Assembly (NCBI RefSeq): GCF_001613385.1
Contig: NZ_BDCG01000012.1
Coordinates: forward strand, 531,015-595,014
Origin: Nocardia flavorosea NBRC 108225
GTDB taxonomy: Bacteria; Actinomycetota; Actinomycetes; Mycobacteriales; Mycobacteriaceae
Direction of reading: 5' to 3'
Length of the DNA stretch: 64,000 bases
Each line of letters starts with the position of its first letter. Position 1 is the first letter of the stretch. Position numbers and translations under genes: made by a program. Below are positions 1 to 7,796 of the stretch, one piece after another. The notes below the pieces were generated by a model, which was not told where the DNA came from, did no database searches, and was given only the letters and a program-made list of their open reading frames with translations.

Positions 1-477
1 CAGCAGCGCCACCAAGCCGGAGGCCAGCATGCGCGGCGTGACCAGCCGCTGCACCGGGTCGATGCCGAGCACCTCCATGGCCGCGATCTCCTCACGGATG
101 GTTCGCGATCCCAGATCGGCGCACATGGCGGTGGCACCGGATCCCGCCACGATCAGCACCGTGACCATCGGGCCGACCTGGGTCACCGCGCCGAAGGCGG
201 CGCCGGCGCCGGACAGGTCCGCGGCGCCCAGTTCGCGCAGCAGGATGTTCAGGGTGAAACTCACCAGCACGGTGAACGGAATCGCCACCAGGAGAGTGGG
301 AACCAGCGAGACCCGCACGATGAACCAGGACTGTTCGAGGAATTCCCGGGTCTGGAACGGGCGGCGGCAGGCGAAGCGCACCGCGTCGGCGGTCATGGCG
401 AACAGGCCACCCACTGTCTGCAGTGGGCCCTCGACACGGTCTCTGAGCCGGACCAGGTAGGGCGTTCGGATGGTCAT
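1..477 (-). CDS. yrbE: YrbE/MlaE-family permease of an Mce lipid-import system (3' end off window)
   Basis: The frame is open from ATG at 477 to the left edge (159 codons), so the C-terminus is missing. YrbE proteins are the membrane permeases of Mce ABC-type lipid importers. The visible part has an N-terminal amphipathic stretch, a hydrophobic segment at about residues 54-75, and the family signature around residues 130-150, with EEIAAMEVLGIDPVQRLVTP in the cytoplasmic coupling region. In mce operons yrbEA is normally the first gene, and no gene lies upstream here, so this is probably yrbEA with yrbEB and mceA-F continuing to the left. Family assignment is firm. The paralogue and substrate cannot be told. 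Confidence 0.9.
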   Translation of the reverse strand, partial: MTIRTPYLVRLRDRVEGPLQTVGGLFAMTADAVRFACRRPFQTREFLEQSWFIVRVSLVPTLLVAIPFTVLVSFTLNILLRELGAADLSGAGAAFGAVTQVGPMVTVLIVAGSGATAMCADLGSRTIREEIAAMEVLGIDPVQRLVTPRMLASGLVALL

Positions 478-1242
478 ACCGGCCTCACGACATCGGATGC
501 AGTTGCCGACATGCCGAGGAATTCGTCATCGAAGTACTCCTGTCGAACGATCGACGCTCGGTGGAATACGCCGCGCGCGTTTCCATCGAGTCGGGGCGGT
601 TCACGAACGAACCGCGGCATGACGGGCAGCGCCGGGTCTGCGGCTACGGAGTCCGATTGCGGCCTGCGGCCGTAGTTTTCGCTCCGCGGGCTGCGCTGTC
701 CCAGTCGGTGCTGCTGTCACATCTCTCGGTGCGGAAATGTAATTCTCAATTTCGAATAGGATGACATCCGATAGATGAGAACACAATACTTGTGGGCAAG
801 TTTCCGGAAACCCCGAGCAAAGCCCCCACCCCCCAACGGCGACCATCGGCCGACAAGCCTGCAAGCAGGCATGATAACCCCGAAAAACCGGGCTCGAGGT
901 GGGAAATGCCGCGGAATCACCCCGAAGAATCGTGAAGATCAACGTTTCAAAATTTGCCCACACCGGCGCCCGGAGTACACCGATCCATTGAATTCGCCCA
1001 ATTGCATACAGGCTCCCTCGGAATACACCCGGATAAACCGCGGAAAACCCCTCGGCAACACCGTAAAAATCGGTGTCCGCCAACGGCGGAGACCCCGAAA
1101 CCCGCCTCGGCCGCATCCCCCTGCGACCAGTGTCCGGGTCAGCCCATCACCTACCGACCCGGCCGGCCGTCGTTCATCTCATGGACACCGGAGCGACCCC
1201 GCCCCGCCGATACCCATCCCCTCCGCGCCTACCCCGCGCGCG
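478..1242. other. Intergenic region between yrbE and the small conserved gene
   Basis: 765 bases without a convincing gene. The part from about 710 to 1040 is AT-richer than its surroundings and probably holds the mce-operon promoter, but I cannot pick -35/-10 boxes. A small 6-bp hairpin (1076-1090, TCCGCC/GGCGGA, loop AAC) lies downstream of the minus-strand gene ending at 1243 and could be a weak terminator. Confidence 0.5.
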
Positions 1243-1749
1243 TCAGACCGCCGGAACGAGATCCGCGCAGACCGGCGCATATTCCGTGGCGCCACTGCGG
1301 AATATCTCACTGGGCGTCACCGCGGCCGCGGAGAGCCCCGCCGCCACCAGAGCCTGCGCCTTGAACGCGCGGGCCGCATAACTCAGACGGTGCAGTACCG
1401 GGTCGACACCGTGGTCCTGCCCGGCCGGCCAGCCGTCACCCCACACGACGACCTCGATCGCGCGATCCTCCAGCGCCCGCAAGACACCTTTACGCGCCCG
1501 GCCGTCTCTACTACATACATCGGCGTTCACGGCCAGCGCCTGGGGCAGCCGCCCCGGGACCTCGGTTGCCAGTACGGAGTCGAGCTCCCGGACCTCGGCG
1601 CCGAGGATTTTCAACGGGCGGATATCGGACGGCTGCGCGAGCAGAACCGTCACCTCCCACCCGGCCACCGAACGGTCGAACAACCATCCGCCGGCGAACT
1701 GGACCGCGTCGGCCACGGTTGCCGCCACCACATCGAGCCGGTACCTCAT
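1243..1749 (-). CDS. Conserved actinobacterial protein of unknown function, coupled to TetR
   Basis: 168 residues starting MRYRLDVV. The start overlaps the stop of the upstream TetR gene as TGATG, so the two are probably translationally coupled. The open frame extends further upstream, but that part lies inside tetR in another frame and has unnatural composition. I recall mycobacterial and nocardial proteins with the same pattern (CDRAMAGW-like segment, AARAFKAQAL near the C-terminus), but no function is known to me. There is no signal peptide or membrane segment. Coupling suggests a partner or accessory protein of the regulator, which is inference only. Confidence 0.75.
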   Translation of the reverse strand: MRYRLDVVAATVADAVQFAGGWLFDRSVAGWEVTVLLAQPSDIRPLKILGAEVRELDSVLATEVPGRLPQALAVNADVCSRDGRARKGVLRALEDRAIEVVVWGDGWPAGQDHGVDPVLHRLSYAARAFKAQALVAAGLSAAAVTPSEIFRSGATEYAPVCADLVPAV

Positions 1750-2351
1750 CACATCTCCTTCGCCGCCAAGTCGCGGGCCAGCGACTCGGTGTAACCGTTG
1801 AAAACTTCGGCCAGCGGGATCGAACGATCGAGCAGCCACGAGATCTCCATTCCGTTCAGAAAGGCGACGATCTCGACCGCGCGCATCCGCGGATCGATAT
1901 CGCGCCGGTACCGGCCGCTGTCCTGGCCCCGCCGAATCGCCTGGGTGACGAGTTCGACGGCCGTGCGCCACCGATCGAGCATCCGATCGTGCAGTGGCGC
2001 CTCGGGCATGAGGTTCTCGACGAGGAGGACGACGAAGGTGCCGACCAGCTCCGGAGAACGTTCCATCCTGGTGACGACCTTGCGGATCTCCACGACGAGA
2101 TCACCGCTGATATCGGCGTCCTCCAGGTCTTCGGCGTCGCGGGCGTCCAGGACAGCGTGCAGCAACTGCTCTTTGGAGGAGAAGTGATGCAGCAACCCCG
2201 CGGAGGTCACTCCGGCCTCACCGGCGATCTGCGCCAGCGTCGTGCTGCGCCAGCCGTTGCGAGTGAGGAGACGCTGCGCTACGCCGAGTATTCGCTGCCT
2301 GCGGTCCTCCCCCTTGGCGAGGAGTGAGGCATAGGGACGAGGAGCTGTCAT
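1749..2351 (-). CDS. TetR-family transcriptional regulator
   Basis: 200 residues. The N-terminal helix-turn-helix is clear at residues 18-65 (RRQRILGVAQRLL, TTLAQIAGEAGVTSAGLLHH, FSSKEQLLHAVL), followed by an all-helical ligand and dimerisation domain. It is transcribed divergently from the amidohydrolase/M24/CoA-transferase cluster. A long palindrome at 2373-2396 lies just upstream of its start and is a likely operator. By analogy with the family it probably represses itself and perhaps the divergent cluster until a CoA ester or substrate binds. Ligand unknown. Confidence 0.92.
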   Translation of the reverse strand: MTAPRPYASLLAKGEDRRQRILGVAQRLLTRNGWRSTTLAQIAGEAGVTSAGLLHHFSSKEQLLHAVLDARDAEDLEDADISGDLVVEIRKVVTRMERSPELVGTFVVLLVENLMPEAPLHDRMLDRWRTAVELVTQAIRRGQDSGRYRRDIDPRMRAVEIVAFLNGMEISWLLDRSIPLAEVFNGYTESLARDLAAKEM

Positions 2352-2372
2352 GGTCCGGACCCCGATCTGGCA

Positions 2373-2396
2373 AACCTAGTGAACACACAGTAGGTT
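2373..2396. promoter_or_regulatory. 24-bp palindrome, likely TetR operator
   Basis: Arms AACCTA and TAGGTT with an inner TG/CA pair and a 6-base centre, ending 22 bases upstream of the tetR start. Position and symmetry fit a TetR autoregulatory operator; binding is inferred. Confidence 0.6.
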
Positions 2397-2783
2397 GGTT
2401 TCCGTCCTGTGACAAGGGTTACAAAGAAGTTGCTTCCGCAACCGGCCTCCACCTGCGGCCCAGGGGCGGCGCTATACGCGAATCAACCCCTCGAAGGTCC
2501 CGTCGACAACACTCCAGAAACCCTGGTGAGAATATCATTCTCCCCGTTTCATCCGGGCTGGAACGAGCCGATCGAACCGAACACTCAGAACGGCACTCTC
2601 CAATTGTGATAATGTCGTTTTCAGCTTGGCGGGTCAGCCACCCGGCTTCCGGCCGCCCGCTCCGCCTGCGCGGCGGATGTTGTGACATAGCGGTTCGGCA
2701 TGACCGCCGCGTCGACGGCCGGGGCCCGGGGTACGACCGCCGACGGCAAATTCGCGAATCAAACGATCCATTGGAGGGTCACG
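2397..2783. other. Divergent control region ahead of the catabolic cluster
   Basis: 387 bases without a gene between tetR and the amidohydrolase gene. It contains an inverted repeat at 2525-2545 (GAGAAT/ATTCTC around ATC, extended by GG/CC with one mismatch), which could bind a second regulator. A GATAAT at 2608-2613 could be a -10 box, but no matching -35 is visible. Confidence 0.4.
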
Positions 2784-3953
2784 ATGCCGACTTCGCCCAG
2801 CAGCGCCCCGCTCTACCCACCCCAAGGGTTCGGCCCACCCAAGGACCGCCGCGGCCGGGCCGAGGGCAGCCTCGGACTACCCGCCGGCACCGAGGTCTTC
2901 TCCGCCGACAACCACATCTCACTCGCCGACGACATCTTCTACGAACGCTTCCCCGAAGAGCTGCGGGACAAGGCGCCACGGGTGTGGTACGAGGAGGGGG
3001 CCTATCAGATCGGCCGGAAGGGAAAATCGTTCCTGCCCGGCGATTTCAGCCGGGTCCTGATGCAGTACGACCCCCTCGACGGCTCCGGCAGTACCAACCT
3101 CGAGGCCCGGAGCGCGGATCTGCGCGCCGACGGGATCGACAAGGAGCTCGCGTTCCCCAATTCCCTGCTCGCGCTGCTGTTCTACCCGGACAAGGCGATC
3201 CGCGAACGCTGTTTCCGCATCTACAACGAGTACATCGCCGAAGTGCAGGAACGCTCCGGTGGTGCACTGTACGGGGTCGGGCTGATCAACTGGTGGGACG
3301 CCGAAGGCGCCCGCCGGACCCTTGCCGAACTGAAAGCATTGAGGCTCAAGACTTTCCTGCTGCCGCTCGCGGCGGGCAAGGACGACGACGGCGCCGTCAT
3401 CGATTACGGCAGCACCTCGATGATCGGCGTCTGGGACGCCATCGAGGAATCCGGGATACCCGTATCGCACCATATCGGCGAATCTCCGCTGTCCGCGCCG
3501 TGCGAGGTGAACAGCGTGGTGGTCGGGATGATGCACAATGTTGCCCCGTTCCGGGAACTGTTCTCCAAGTACATTTTCAGCGGGATCATCGACCGGCATC
3601 CCGGTCTGCAGATCGGCTGGTTCGAGGGCGGTATCAACTGGGTCGCCTCGGCACTGCAGGACGCCGAACATATGCATGCGTCCTACCGGCACATGTACAA
3701 CCGGCCCCTGGATCATGAGGTCCGCTACTACTGGGACAACCATATGCGGGCCTCGTTCATGGTCGACCCGCTGGGCCTGGCCATCATCGATCAGATCGGC
3801 GCGGACCGGGTGATGTGGTCGTCGGACTACCCGCACAACGAGAGCACCTTCGGCTACTCGGAGAAATCCCTGGCCTCGGTCGTCGAGGCTGTCGGTCCCG
3901 GGGCGGCCGCGCGCATCGTGAGCGGAAATATCAAGGAATTCCTGGGCGTCTAG
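2784..3953 (+). CDS. Amidohydrolase-family (amidohydrolase 2) metal-dependent hydrolase or decarboxylase
   Basis: 389 residues from ATG at 2784, preceded by GGAGGG at good spacing; an in-frame ATG at 2700 lacks such a site. Metal ligands of the TIM-barrel amidohydrolase superfamily are visible: D-x-H in FSADNHISL, His in SHHIGES, DRHP in the sixth strand, and the catalytic Asp in SSDYPHNES. The family hydrolyses C-N bonds or decarboxylates aromatic acids. It is the first gene of a plus-strand cluster with M24 enzymes, an enoyl-CoA hydratase and a CoA-transferase, so it probably acts in breakdown of an unknown compound. The substrate cannot be read from the sequence. Confidence 0.88.
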   Translation: MPTSPSSAPLYPPQGFGPPKDRRGRAEGSLGLPAGTEVFSADNHISLADDIFYERFPEELRDKAPRVWYEEGAYQIGRKGKSFLPGDFSRVLMQYDPLDGSGSTNLEARSADLRADGIDKELAFPNSLLALLFYPDKAIRERCFRIYNEYIAEVQERSGGALYGVGLINWWDAEGARRTLAELKALRLKTFLLPLAAGKDDDGAVIDYGSTSMIGVWDAIEESGIPVSHHIGESPLSAPCEVNSVVVGMMHNVAPFRELFSKYIFSGIIDRHPGLQIGWFEGGINWVASALQDAEHMHASYRHMYNRPLDHEVRYYWDNHMRASFMVDPLGLAIIDQIGADRVMWSSDYPHNESTFGYSEKSLASVVEAVGPGAAARIVSGNIKEFLGV

Positions 3954-3983
3954 GCCCCGCGACGCCGAGAAGGACCGTATTCG

Positions 3984-5219
3984 ATGACTGCATTTCCCGC
4001 CGCGACGACCGCGGCGATCGAGATACCCGACCTCCCGGACCGTGCGCGGATGCGCCGGGAGACCGGGGCCCGCCTGCGTTCGGCCATGGCCGAACGCGGC
4101 GTCGACGCGGCGATCCTGCTGCTGAACAACAATGTCGTGTATGCGAGCGGAGCGAACTGGCCGCTCGGCGATGCGGGTCTGGCACATGTCGAACGACCGG
4201 TGGCGGTGGTGACGGCCGACGACGAATGGCCGCATCTTTTCCTGCCGTTCCGGGCGGGCGCGGCCGCGGAATCCGAATTGCCGGCCGATCATCTGCATCC
4301 GCCCGTGTACCTCGAATTCGACGAGGGCGTAGCAGATTTCGGCCGTAAACTGGCCGAACTCGTGCGGCCGGGCGCCACCGTTGCGGTGGACGAGTTCACC
4401 GGCGCGATGCTGCGTGCCCGCGACCGGCTCTTCCCCGGCACGGTGCCGGTGGACGCCGCCACGGTGATCGGCCCCGCCAAACTGATCAAAACACCCGACG
4501 AACTGTCCTGTATCCGCAAGGCCTGCCGGATCACCGAGGAAGCCATCGTCGATGTCCAGGCCTCGCTGGCGCCGGGGGTCCGCCAGATCGATTTGTCCGC
4601 GGGCTTCGTGCGGCGCGCATTCGAACTCGGCGCCACCGCGACCATGCTCGACGCCATCTGGCAGGTCATGCCGGACAGCAAAGCCGACGGAGTGTGGACG
4701 ACCCACGGGGATCTCGCCCTGCCCCTGCTCACCACCGAACGCGAGCTGAAGGCCGGCGATGTGCTCTGGACCGATGTCAGCATCACCTACAACGGCTACT
4801 GCTCCGATTTCGGGCGCACCTGGATCGTCGGCCAGGACCCGGCACCGCGGCAGCAGGCTCAGTACCGGCAGTGGCGGCACATCCTGGAAGCGGTGCTCGC
4901 GCAGATCCGCCCAGGAGCCACCGCCGGGCAGCTCGCCCGCGCGGCAACCGAGGCAGCCGGTGGGCAACGCCCGTGGCTGCCACATTTCTATATCTCGCAC
5001 GGAATCGGCGTGAGCGCCGCCGAGACGCCGATGATCGGCACCGATCTCGGCACCGAATTCGACGACAATTTCGTGCTCCGCCCCGGCATGGTGCTGGTCC
5101 TGGAACCCGTGGTGTGGGAAGACGGCACCGGCGGCTATCGCAGTGAGGAGATCGTGGTGGTAACCGACGGAGGCTGGATGCCTCTCACCGACTACACCTA
5201 TGCCCCCTATGGCGACTGA
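3984..5219 (+). CDS. M24 (pita-bread) metallopeptidase-family enzyme, Xaa-Pro dipeptidase/creatinase type
   Basis: 411 residues. It has the N-terminal creatinase-like domain (about 1-165) and a C-terminal M24 catalytic domain. All five dinuclear-metal ligands are present: the two Asp in TDVSITYNGYCSDFGRTW, His in YISHGIGVSAAETP, Glu in VLVLEPVVW and Glu in YRSEEIVVV. M24 members include Xaa-Pro peptidases, creatinase and ectoine hydrolase, so the reaction is probably hydrolysis of an amide or C-N bond. It follows the amidohydrolase gene by 30 bases, and its 3' end overlaps the next gene, a metal-less paralogue. Confidence 0.9.
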   Translation: MTAFPAATTAAIEIPDLPDRARMRRETGARLRSAMAERGVDAAILLLNNNVVYASGANWPLGDAGLAHVERPVAVVTADDEWPHLFLPFRAGAAAESELPADHLHPPVYLEFDEGVADFGRKLAELVRPGATVAVDEFTGAMLRARDRLFPGTVPVDAATVIGPAKLIKTPDELSCIRKACRITEEAIVDVQASLAPGVRQIDLSAGFVRRAFELGATATMLDAIWQVMPDSKADGVWTTHGDLALPLLTTERELKAGDVLWTDVSITYNGYCSDFGRTWIVGQDPAPRQQAQYRQWRHILEAVLAQIRPGATAGQLARAATEAAGGQRPWLPHFYISHGIGVSAAETPMIGTDLGTEFDDNFVLRPGMVLVLEPVVWEDGTGGYRSEEIVVVTDGGWMPLTDYTYAPYGD

Positions 5220-6333
5220 AATCCTGCCGGACGATCGCGCGCTGCGGGCTGGGCGCCGCGAGCGTGTGCTGGCACAGATGCACGCCCACGACCTCGATGT
5301 GCTGATCGCCGGGCGGCAGGCCAATGCCCGCTATCTGTCCGGGGCACCCCAGCTGTGGGTCGCCGGGACCCGGCCGTTCGGCCCGGTGGCCCTGCTGATG
5401 CGGCAGACCGGTGCGGTCCACCTGCACAGCACCTGGGACGAGGGAATACCCGAGGACATCCCCCGCGAGAACCTGTACGAAACGATGTGGGATCCGCGCA
5501 ATCTCATCGCGGTCCTCCGCGATATCGACGGCGCGGCCACGGCACGGCGGGTCGGCACCGACGCCTTGTCACCGGCCTTCGCCCAGTTGCTGCCCATGGC
5601 GTTCCCGAATGCCGAGATCGTCGACGGCGAACTCGCGTTCCGGGCGGCGCGACGGGTCAAGATCGGGGCCGAGGTAGCGACGATGCGCGCCGGGTTGCGG
5701 GTCGCCGAACAAGGCCTTTCCGCAGCTCTCGCACAGCTCGCGCCGGGGGTCACCGAGCAGGGGCTCGCGGGCGTACTGCTCGAAGCCTGCGCGGCCGGTG
5801 GGGTGAGCACACCCGCAACTCAGGATGCGGCGTGGGTGACCGCGCGCGACCATCCGTGGCGGCGCGCAAGTGCGGACCGGCACGTCCAGGAAGGCGATCT
5901 GGTCGCCTTCTCCTCAGGTGTGCTCGCCGACGGATATATCGGCGAGGTCGGGCGGACCTGGCCGGTCGGACCGGCCACCCCGGGGGTTCGGAAACTGTAC
6001 GGACGCTGGAACTCCCTATGGGACAGGTTGTTACAGGCCTGCCGACCCGGCGCACCCGCCTCCGGGCTGCTGGATGCCTACTCCGACGCGGGTGAACCCC
6101 TGCCCGCCGTGCCGGTGGCCCGCGGGCTCGGTATGGGATTCGATCCACCGGTCGTGGCACCCGCCCTGCGCGCAACCGCCGACGCGGAGCGGCTCGAGCC
6201 CGGGATGGTCCTGGCCGTCACCGGCTATGTCTGGGCCGAGGGCGTGGGCGCGGTATTCGGCCGCGACGCCGTGCTCATCGGTGGTGACGGACCGCAGGTG
6301 CTGACTTCGAGTCCGTATTGGGGCCGGCAATGA
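5209..6333 (+). CDS. M24-fold protein lacking metal ligands (predicted pseudoenzyme)
   Basis: 374 residues from ATG at 5209, overlapping the preceding stop; ATG at 5200 is an alternative start. The fold matches its neighbour (GRQANARYLSG, then the C-terminal pita-bread half). However, the residues aligning to the five ligands are changed: the Asp pair becomes Ser and Glu in AFSSGVLADGYIGEVGRTW, His becomes Arg in ARGLGMG, and the two Glu become Thr and Arg/Asp in MVLAVTGYVW and FGRDAVLI. M24 enzymes are often dimers, so it may form a heterodimer with the active paralogue, which is inference. The stop overlaps the next start as ATGA. Confidence 0.82.
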   Translation: MATEILPDDRALRAGRRERVLAQMHAHDLDVLIAGRQANARYLSGAPQLWVAGTRPFGPVALLMRQTGAVHLHSTWDEGIPEDIPRENLYETMWDPRNLIAVLRDIDGAATARRVGTDALSPAFAQLLPMAFPNAEIVDGELAFRAARRVKIGAEVATMRAGLRVAEQGLSAALAQLAPGVTEQGLAGVLLEACAAGGVSTPATQDAAWVTARDHPWRRASADRHVQEGDLVAFSSGVLADGYIGEVGRTWPVGPATPGVRKLYGRWNSLWDRLLQACRPGAPASGLLDAYSDAGEPLPAVPVARGLGMGFDPPVVAPALRATADAERLEPGMVLAVTGYVWAEGVGAVFGRDAVLIGGDGPQVLTSSPYWGRQ

Positions 6334-7403
6334 CCACCCGGAAACCGGCCGCCGCCGGAAGCAGAGGAGCCTCGGACATGCCCGACGACGGGATCGGAAA
6401 CAGCACCGGCAGTGCGGCGGAGAACCCGGGGGCGACGGAAAGCGAGCAGAAGCCGGACCAGCCCAGTGCCGAGGAGATCATCCGGTACTCGAAGGATCCC
6501 GCGACCCGGATCGCGACCATCACCTTCGACCGCCCCGATCAACTCAACGCCCCCACCATGGCCGCGCGCCTGCGCTACGGCGACCTCATCCACCGGGCCG
6601 GTATCGACGACGAGGTGAAAGTACTGGTGATCCGCGGCGCCGGTGACGATTTCGGGTCGGGCGCCGATCTCGGCGAATTCATGGCCGTCCAGAACGACGC
6701 CGACCAGGGGCCACGGCTCAGCGAATACAAGATCGGCCCCGACGAGGTGCGGTATCCGCCGAAGGAATCGTTCCGGCACGGCGCCAGTATCAGCCAGTGG
6801 TACGCCAACGCCCAGGCCGGCTGCCGGAGTCTGCAGGAGTTCAAGAAGATCAGCATCGTCGAGGTGAAGGGCTACTGTTACGGCTGGCATTTCTACCAGG
6901 CTGCCGACGCCGATCTGGTGATCTCCGCCGACGACGCGCTCTTCGGACACCCCTCGTTCCGGTACTACGGGTGGGGTCCGCGGATGTGGACCTGGGCGCA
7001 GACCATGGGGTTGCGCAAATTCCAGGAGATGGTGTTCACCGGCCGCCCGTTCTCCGCGGCGGAAATGGCCGAATGCAACTTCCTCAACAGCGTGGTCCCA
7101 CGCGCGGAACTCGAGGCCGAAACCGCGAAGTACGCCCTGGCCTGTGCCCGTAACCGGCCCACCGACACGGTGTTCATGCAGAAGGTGTTCTTCGAGATCA
7201 TGAAACAGCAGCAGGGCGAATACATGGGCAGCCTGCTCAGCGGTTTCTTCGAATCGATGGGCGGCCATATCCACGCCGACGACAACGATCTGATGCTGGA
7301 CAACGCCTTCGACGACGGGTTGAACAACTCGGTCAAGGACAACGACAGCCGCTTCCCGCCGGAGTTCCGGCTCAGCAGGTCGGGCCGGCGGAAAGCCGAA
7401 TAG
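6330..7403 (+). CDS. Enoyl-CoA hydratase/isomerase-family protein with N-terminal extension
   Basis: 357 residues from the ATG that overlaps the previous stop (ATGA). Residues 1-45 are a disordered Gly/Ser/Glu-rich extension, followed by the crotonase domain: ITFDRPDQLNAPT, the oxyanion-hole segment GAGDDFGSGADLGEF, and FGHPSFRYYGWGPRMW. The position of the first catalytic Glu of hydratases (PE in the usual FGxPE motif) is Ser here, while the second (KFQEMVFTG) is kept. It may therefore be an isomerase, hydrolase or other crotonase rather than a classical hydratase. It belongs to the same cluster as the M24 pair and the CoA-transferase. Confidence 0.88.
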   Translation: MTTRKPAAAGSRGASDMPDDGIGNSTGSAAENPGATESEQKPDQPSAEEIIRYSKDPATRIATITFDRPDQLNAPTMAARLRYGDLIHRAGIDDEVKVLVIRGAGDDFGSGADLGEFMAVQNDADQGPRLSEYKIGPDEVRYPPKESFRHGASISQWYANAQAGCRSLQEFKKISIVEVKGYCYGWHFYQAADADLVISADDALFGHPSFRYYGWGPRMWTWAQTMGLRKFQEMVFTGRPFSAAEMAECNFLNSVVPRAELEAETAKYALACARNRPTDTVFMQKVFFEIMKQQQGEYMGSLLSGFFESMGGHIHADDNDLMLDNAFDDGLNNSVKDNDSRFPPEFRLSRSGRRKAE

Positions 7404-7796
7404 TGGGCGAGGGAATCCGATCGCACCGGGACATCGCCGGGCGAGCGCGAGCCTCGCCACCGCCGATACCTCCGGCCGAGACCCGGCACACCGGGATACC
7501 GCGTCGCCCGGGCGGGATCACGGCACACTTCGCCGCTGGGCGGCCGATCCCGCTGTGCCGGACGAGCACTCCGGTATCGCACTCGCCGGGCCCGGTCGAC
7601 GACAAGGCCGCTTACGGTGATCGGCCGGTTTTCACCGGCCAGGGGTGACGAGGCGATGACTCGACGAACCCGCGCACCGGTAGCGATCCGGCGCCGGTCG
7701 CCGGAGTGCGTATCGCGTACCCGACGCCCAGCGGCGGTGTGAACGAAAACCCTGCGGAGGGCTGCCGCCCTACCGCCCAGTGGGAAGCGAGTCCCC
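7404..7796. other. Intergenic region with a terminator-like hairpin
   Basis: 393 bases with no convincing gene between the enoyl-CoA hydratase and CoA-transferase genes. A 7-bp hairpin, GGCCGGT-TTTC-ACCGGCC, lies at 7623-7640. The CoA-transferase could thus have its own promoter, but none is recognisable. Confidence 0.4.

Noticed and set aside
775..1794. Long plus-strand frame across the yrbE-hypothetical region (339 codons)
   Set aside because: Arg/Pro-rich translation, runs antisense through the conserved hypothetical gene, no ribosome binding site.
2919..5324. 801-codon minus-strand frame opposite the amidohydrolase and M24 genes
   Set aside because: Antisense mirror of GC-rich coding sequence; both plus-strand genes have intact family motifs.
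7403..7648. Possible 81-residue gene after the enoyl-CoA hydratase gene
   Set aside because: Pro/Arg-rich, no ribosome binding site, contains the hairpin at 7623; unlikely to be translated.
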